Assembly (NCBI RefSeq): GCF_030811685.1 | Contig: NZ_JAUSRF010000025.1 | Location: 1 to 64,000 of the forward strand | Direction of reading: 5' to 3' | Length of the DNA: 64,000 bases | Origin: Neorhizobium huautlense | GTDB taxonomy: Bacteria; Pseudomonadota; Alphaproteobacteria; Rhizobiales; Rhizobiaceae | Shown: positions 60,590 to 64,000 of the stretch, piece by piece | How the letters are laid out: each line of letters opens with the position of its first letter | Position numbering within the stretch: position 1 is the first letter of the stretch | Made by a program: the position numbers and the translations under genes | The notes under the pieces: generated by a model | Seen by the model: the letters and a program-made list of their open reading frames with translations, nothing else | Database searches by the model: none | What the model was told of the DNA's origin: nothing

Positions 60590-61771
60590 TCAGCCCAGCA
60601 GGCTGAAATCCGGTTTCTGCACCAGAAGCATGGTCGATGAGTTGGCAAGGATACGGTCGTTGGAAATCATCAGCTGCGCCGAATGGGCGTCACGCAGATG
60701 CCGGCCCAGACTATAGGGTGTGCCGTTCTTGTAACCCATGATGCCGCAGATCAGCATCGCCTTGTTGATGATATCGAGGATCGTCTGCGAAGAGGCGATC
60801 TTGATATTGTTCATGGCGATCGCAAAGCTCATCGAAGATAGTTTTTCACCATCTGCCTTGGCATCTTCATAGGTCCGGATACCGGAAAGCAGGTTGGATT
60901 TCACCAACTGCAAAAGGTTGGAGGCTTCGGCCAGATGCAGCGCACCGGGCGGAACCTGACCGGCCGATTTGCGCGCCGCGGCACGGACAAAGGACTGGGC
61001 CCGCGAAACCGCATCGGTGGCGATACCGAACCACACACCGCTCCACAGAAGGTGGCAGGTGGCCAGCATGGATTGCGCGGCGATCTCGGCAAAAGGCTTT
61101 TGGAAAACCTGTTCGGCCGGCGCCTCGCCCTTGAACAAAAAACCATCCGAGCAGGTGCCGCGCATGCCAAGCGTATCCCAGACATGGGTCTGTTCCAGCG
61201 TATACTGGCCCTTGCGGAACACCGTCATCACCTGGTCGCTCGGGGCGGCATCGGCATTGGCGCGCGAAGTGATCAGAATGGCGTCGGCCTGCGATCCGTA
61301 GGAAATCACGGTCGCGTCCTTCTCCAGCCGGCAGGTCGCGCCGTCGATCTCGATCGCGCAGATCGAATTGCGCAGGTTGCCGCCGATCCCGCCTTCGGTC
61401 GTGGCAGATCCCAGCAGCAGCTGGCGTCCCGCCACTTCCTGCATGAAACCCAGATGCCATTGGCTCTCTTCACCGTGCTCCACCAGGCTTGAAAGCTTGA
61501 TGTGGTGCATGGCAAAAATCATCGCGCTCGAGGCGCAGGCTTGGCCGAGGATCGAGCAGACTTCGGCGATTTCCAGAAGCGAAGCGCTTTCGCCGCCATG
61601 GGCTGACGGCACCTGAATGCCGAGCAGCCGCTCGGCCTTCATGGCATCGACGGCCTCTTTCGGAAAACGGCCTTCCGCGTCGACCGTGTCTGAAAATTCT
61701 GCTGCGACTGCCGCCACGCGTTGCGCGCGGGTGGCAAGCGTATTGTCGGTGGCGAGTGCAGCGAAAGACAT
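60590..61771 (-). CDS. acyl-CoA dehydrogenase-like flavoprotein
   Basis: A 393-residue acyl-CoA dehydrogenase-fold protein. The N-terminal helical part has GIQVPSAHGGESASLLEIAEVCSILGQACASSAMIFAMHH. The beta domain has GSATTEGGIGGNLRN and FRKGQYTLEQTHVWDTLGMRGTCSDGFLF. The C-terminus has GIMGYKNGTPYSLGRHLRDAHSAQLMISNDRI. Where medium-chain dehydrogenases carry the catalytic Glu (YEGT), this protein has ISND, so the usual alpha,beta-desaturation may not apply. Its start overlaps the carrier-protein stop by one base. An acyl- or aminoacyl-carrier substrate is inferred. Confidence 0.88.
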   Translation of the reverse strand: MSFAALATDNTLATRAQRVAAVAAEFSDTVDAEGRFPKEAVDAMKAERLLGIQVPSAHGGESASLLEIAEVCSILGQACASSAMIFAMHHIKLSSLVEHGEESQWHLGFMQEVAGRQLLLGSATTEGGIGGNLRNSICAIEIDGATCRLEKDATVISYGSQADAILITSRANADAAPSDQVMTVFRKGQYTLEQTHVWDTLGMRGTCSDGFLFKGEAPAEQVFQKPFAEIAAQSMLATCHLLWSGVWFGIATDAVSRAQSFVRAAARKSAGQVPPGALHLAEASNLLQLVKSNLLSGIRTYEDAKADGEKLSSMSFAIAMNNIKIASSQTILDIINKAMLICGIMGYKNGTPYSLGRHLRDAHSAQLMISNDRILANSSTMLLVQKPDFSLLG

Positions 61772-62022
61772 CAGGCTGCCTCGCGGCTCTTGATGATCTG
61801 CGCCACGGTTTCCTCGATCGCCTTGATGCTGGCGAAGGATTTGCGGTTCAGCAGGCTGTCGGGAAATTCGATATCGAAGCTTTCCTCGATTGCCAGCATC
61901 ACCTGTACGGATGCGAAAGAGGAAAGGCCGGCGGCATAAAGGTCCGCATCATCGGCGATTTCAGTCACCGGCACCGGCAGGCCGCCGACACGGCCCAGCA
62001 GTTCGCGAATAGTCTCGTTCAT
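61771..62022 (-). CDS. acyl/aminoacyl carrier protein
   Basis: An 83-residue acidic carrier protein. The phosphopantetheine site is in DLYAAGLSSFASVQVML, with Ser35 at the modified position and SSF instead of the classical DSL. AIEESFDIEFPDSLLNRKSFASIKAIEETVA is the usual helix 2-3 region. The start at 62022 has GGGAGATG just ahead. It is the first gene of the operon and the presumed acceptor of the ligase at 59639. The gap upstream (62023-62160) must hold the operon promoter; I could not pick a clear one. Confidence 0.9.
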   Translation of the reverse strand: MNETIRELLGRVGGLPVPVTEIADDADLYAAGLSSFASVQVMLAIEESFDIEFPDSLLNRKSFASIKAIEETVAQIIKSREAA

Positions 62023-62160
62023 CTCGACATCTCCCACGCATTCAATTGTTCATCGATTGATGCTTGGGTTTTAACGAAGAGAGCCTAAGGAACGGCAAAG
62101 TTATTTAGTGAAATCTTGGATGCGGGATTCTGTAGAATTTGAGGGACTGAGGCGCCGAGC

Positions 62161-63219
62161 TTAGGCATCACCGCCTTGCGGGGGATAGCTATGTGTCTCA
62201 CCGCGAAAATCGCTCACTGAATAACAGCCGCCCTCACGCCGGGCAGCATTCTCGCCGATCACCGCCTTGCCATGGCCGCCGGGAATGTCCAGCACATAGG
62301 TCGGCTGGCACAGACCGGAAATATTTCCGCGCAAAGCGGATACGATCTTTTGGCCCTCCTCGATATCGAGGCGGAAATGGCCGGTGCCGGGCGCCAGGTC
62401 GGGGTGGTGCAGGTAGTAGGGTTTGATCCGCGTTTCGACAAATGCCTTCATCAGGTCGGAAAGCACGGCCGGATCGTCGTTGACGCCTTTCAGCAGCACG
62501 GTCTGGCTCACCATCGGAAAACCGGCATCCACCAGCCGGGCGCAGGCGGCACGCGCGTCCGGCGTCATTTCGCGGGCATGGTTGGCATGCAGCGCCACGT
62601 AAACCACCTTGCCGCTTTCCTTCAGCGCATCGATCATGGCGGTATCGATCCGGTCGGGTTCGACCACGGGCACACGCGTATGAAAACGCAGGATTTTCAC
62701 ATGGTCGATCTCCGCCAGTCCGCGCATGATCACCGCCAGCCGGCGGGGCGACAGCACCAACGGGTCGCCGCCGGTGAGAATCACCTCCCAGATCTGGTCG
62801 TTGGCGCGGATGTAGTCGAGCGCCGCCTTGAGTTCGTCGGGTGCCAGCGTGCCATCGCCCTGCGGTCCCACCATTTCACGGCGAAAACAGAAACGGCAAT
62901 AGACCGGGCAGACATGCACCGCCTTCAGCAGCACCCGGTCAGGATAACGGTGCACGATGCCTTTGACAGGGCTGTGGGCCGCATCGCCGATCGGATCTTC
63001 GCGTTCTTGCTGGCTCGTCACCAGTTCCGCTGTGCTGGGCACGTACTGGCGGGCGATCGGATCGTTTTCGTCAGCGCGGTCGATCAGCGAAACGACGGTC
63101 GGCGTCAACGCAATCGCGTACTGATCCGCAACCGCGCGAACATCTTCCAGCCTGCCGATTTCGATCAGGCCTGCGGAAACCAGTTCCTCGGGGGTTTTTA
63201 TTGAACGCGCGGCGGTCAC
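62161..63219 (-). CDS. epmB: EF-P lysine 2,3-aminomutase EpmB (KamA family)
   Basis: A 352-residue radical SAM enzyme. CPVYCRFC is the CxxxCxxC cluster motif (about residues 104-111), and ILTGGDPLVLSPRRL is the SAM-binding glycine segment. QTVLLKGVNDD and YYLHHPDLAPGTGHFRLDIEEG are typical of KamA/EpmB and carry the PLP lysine region. The short N-terminus and the absence of the long C-terminal domain of clostridial KamA indicate EpmB. The GTG at 63219 has GGAG ahead and overlaps the epmA stop (GTGA). It isomerises lysine used by EpmA to modify elongation factor P. Confidence 0.92.
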   Translation of the reverse strand: MTAARSIKTPEELVSAGLIEIGRLEDVRAVADQYAIALTPTVVSLIDRADENDPIARQYVPSTAELVTSQQEREDPIGDAAHSPVKGIVHRYPDRVLLKAVHVCPVYCRFCFRREMVGPQGDGTLAPDELKAALDYIRANDQIWEVILTGGDPLVLSPRRLAVIMRGLAEIDHVKILRFHTRVPVVEPDRIDTAMIDALKESGKVVYVALHANHAREMTPDARAACARLVDAGFPMVSQTVLLKGVNDDPAVLSDLMKAFVETRIKPYYLHHPDLAPGTGHFRLDIEEGQKIVSALRGNISGLCQPTYVLDIPGGHGKAVIGENAARREGGCYSVSDFRGETHSYPPQGGDA

Positions 63220-64000
63220 GAACAAGTCTCCGCAACCGGGGCCCACATCACCTGGTCGACACGTGTCGCGCCGGTCGCCAGCATGGCCAGCCGGTCGAAG
63301 CCGAGGGCTGCGCCGCTGGCATCCGGCATCACGGCAAGGGCGTCGAGAAAATCCTCGTCGATCGGGTAGGTTTCACCATAGATGCGCGCCTTTTCCACCA
63401 TCTCGATCTCGAAACGGCGGCGCTGTTCGCCGGCATCGGTCAGTTCGCCAAAGGCATTGGCCAGTTCCACGCCGCAGGCATAAAGCTCGAACCGTTCGGC
63501 CACGCGCGGATCGCGCGGCGAGGGGCGGGCAAGGGCTGCTTCCGAAACCGGGTATTCGCACAGAATGGTGGCGCGGCCATTGCCCAGATGCGGTTCGATC
63601 TTTTCGACCAGCACCTTGCTGAACAGATCGGCCCAGCTGTCATCATTGGACACACGCAAACCGACACGCAGGAGTTCTACGGCCAGCGTGTCGCGGTGGT
63701 TTTCACCACTTGCCGAAATCGAAGAGAGAAGATCAATACCGGCGAAACGCTGGAAAGCCTCCGCCAGAGTCACCCGTTCCGGCTCGGCAAAGGGGTCGCA
63801 CTCCATGCCGCGAAAGGCAAACTTTTTGGTGCCCGTCGTTTCGGCTGCCAGTTTCAGCATGTCGGCGCAATCGGCCATCAACTGCTCATAGCTCTCGCCG
63901 ACGCGATACCATTCCAGCATGGTGAATTCAGGATGGTGCAGCGGCCCACGCTCGCGGTTGCGGTACACATGCGCGAAGGTAAAAATGCGCTCCTCACCGG
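63216..64000 (-). CDS. epmA: EF-P lysine ligase EpmA (GenX/PoxA), 5' part outside the window
   Basis: The visible 261 codons are the C-terminal part of a class II LysRS-like protein without tRNA-binding domain. Motif 2 (ERIFTFAHVYRNRERGPLHHPEFTMLEWYR) runs to the window edge, and motif 3 (GAALGFDRLAMLATGATRVDQV) lies near the end. RFELYACGVELANAFGELTDAGEQRRRFE is a family segment. The frame continues past position 64000, so the gene is truncated by the window. It attaches beta-lysine to EF-P to relieve ribosome stalling at polyproline. Confidence 0.92.
   Translation of the reverse strand, partial: GEERIFTFAHVYRNRERGPLHHPEFTMLEWYRVGESYEQLMADCADMLKLAAETTGTKKFAFRGMECDPFAEPERVTLAEAFQRFAGIDLLSSISASGENHRDTLAVELLRVGLRVSNDDSWADLFSKVLVEKIEPHLGNGRATILCEYPVSEAALARPSPRDPRVAERFELYACGVELANAFGELTDAGEQRRRFEIEMVEKARIYGETYPIDEDFLDALAVMPDASGAALGFDRLAMLATGATRVDQVMWAPVAETCS

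Noticed and set aside
1-64000. tRNA or rRNA genes, transposases, integrases and attachment sites
   Set aside because: I looked for conserved tRNA arms, rRNA segments and transposase or integrase motifs and saw none, so none are reported.

Overview
The window reads as chromosome or large-replicon DNA of a high-GC alphaproteobacterium of the Rhizobiaceae (Rhizobium/Agrobacterium/Allorhizobium type). The main reasons are a complete frcBCAK fructose-uptake operon, a BcsN-containing cellulose operon, a FnrN/FixK-type anaerobox, a structured RIME/MITE-like intergenic element and an amino acid:[carrier protein] ligase operon, all typical of rhizobia. I cannot assign a species. No rRNA or tRNA gene was recognised. 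Genes are dense, with many 1-4 base start/stop overlaps.

Left part (1-12.7 kb). A small degenerate CRISPR-like array (89-445) and a larger, tidy type I-C-like array (11190-12674, 23 repeats) flank housekeeping and transport genes. These are a PLP aminotransferase, a ROK regulator divergent from frcBCAK with a near-perfect operator and promoter between them, a DASS-family anion transporter behind a perfect TTGAT-N4-ATCAA box, and rluA-family and rsmJ RNA-modification genes. No cas gene lies in the window. A 275-bp element with 33-bp terminal inverted repeats supplies the stop codon of rsmJ.

Middle part (12.7-43.6 kb). The cellulose operon bcsN-bcsA-bcsB-bcsZ-TPR protein is followed by htpG. 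Next comes a strikingly degenerate ABC exporter-like protein whose Walker A, Walker B, signature and H-loop motifs are all eroded, paired with a small cyclic-nucleotide-binding protein. A surface-glycan-like block follows: methyltransferase, nucleotide-sugar dehydrogenase, several glycosyltransferases of different families, and a polysaccharide deacetylase-like protein. A complete peptide-type ABC importer is embedded in it. An APC-family amino acid/amine permease closes the block.

Right part (43.6-64 kb). An SDR/AraC pair precedes a probable pipecolate/lysine catabolic group: amaA-like oxidase, amaB-like aldehyde dehydrogenase and P1 peptidase, with LysR and a stand-alone Lrp/AsnC ligand domain. 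After that lies the most unusual region. It holds an 884-residue APH/M23/class III aminotransferase fusion that has lost key residues in all three domains, and a tandem alpha/beta hydrolase with non-standard nucleophile elbows. It also holds a minus-strand operon of acyl carrier protein, acyl-CoA dehydrogenase-like flavoprotein, amino acid:[carrier protein] ligase, DUF1839 protein and a GH2-like protein with an altered Asn-Glu motif. Beside this operon are epmB and a truncated epmA, so two tRNA-independent relatives of aminoacyl-tRNA synthetases sit within 3 kb. The best candidates for an undescribed system are this carrier-protein aminoacylation operon with its neighbours and the pseudo-ABC/cNMP pair.
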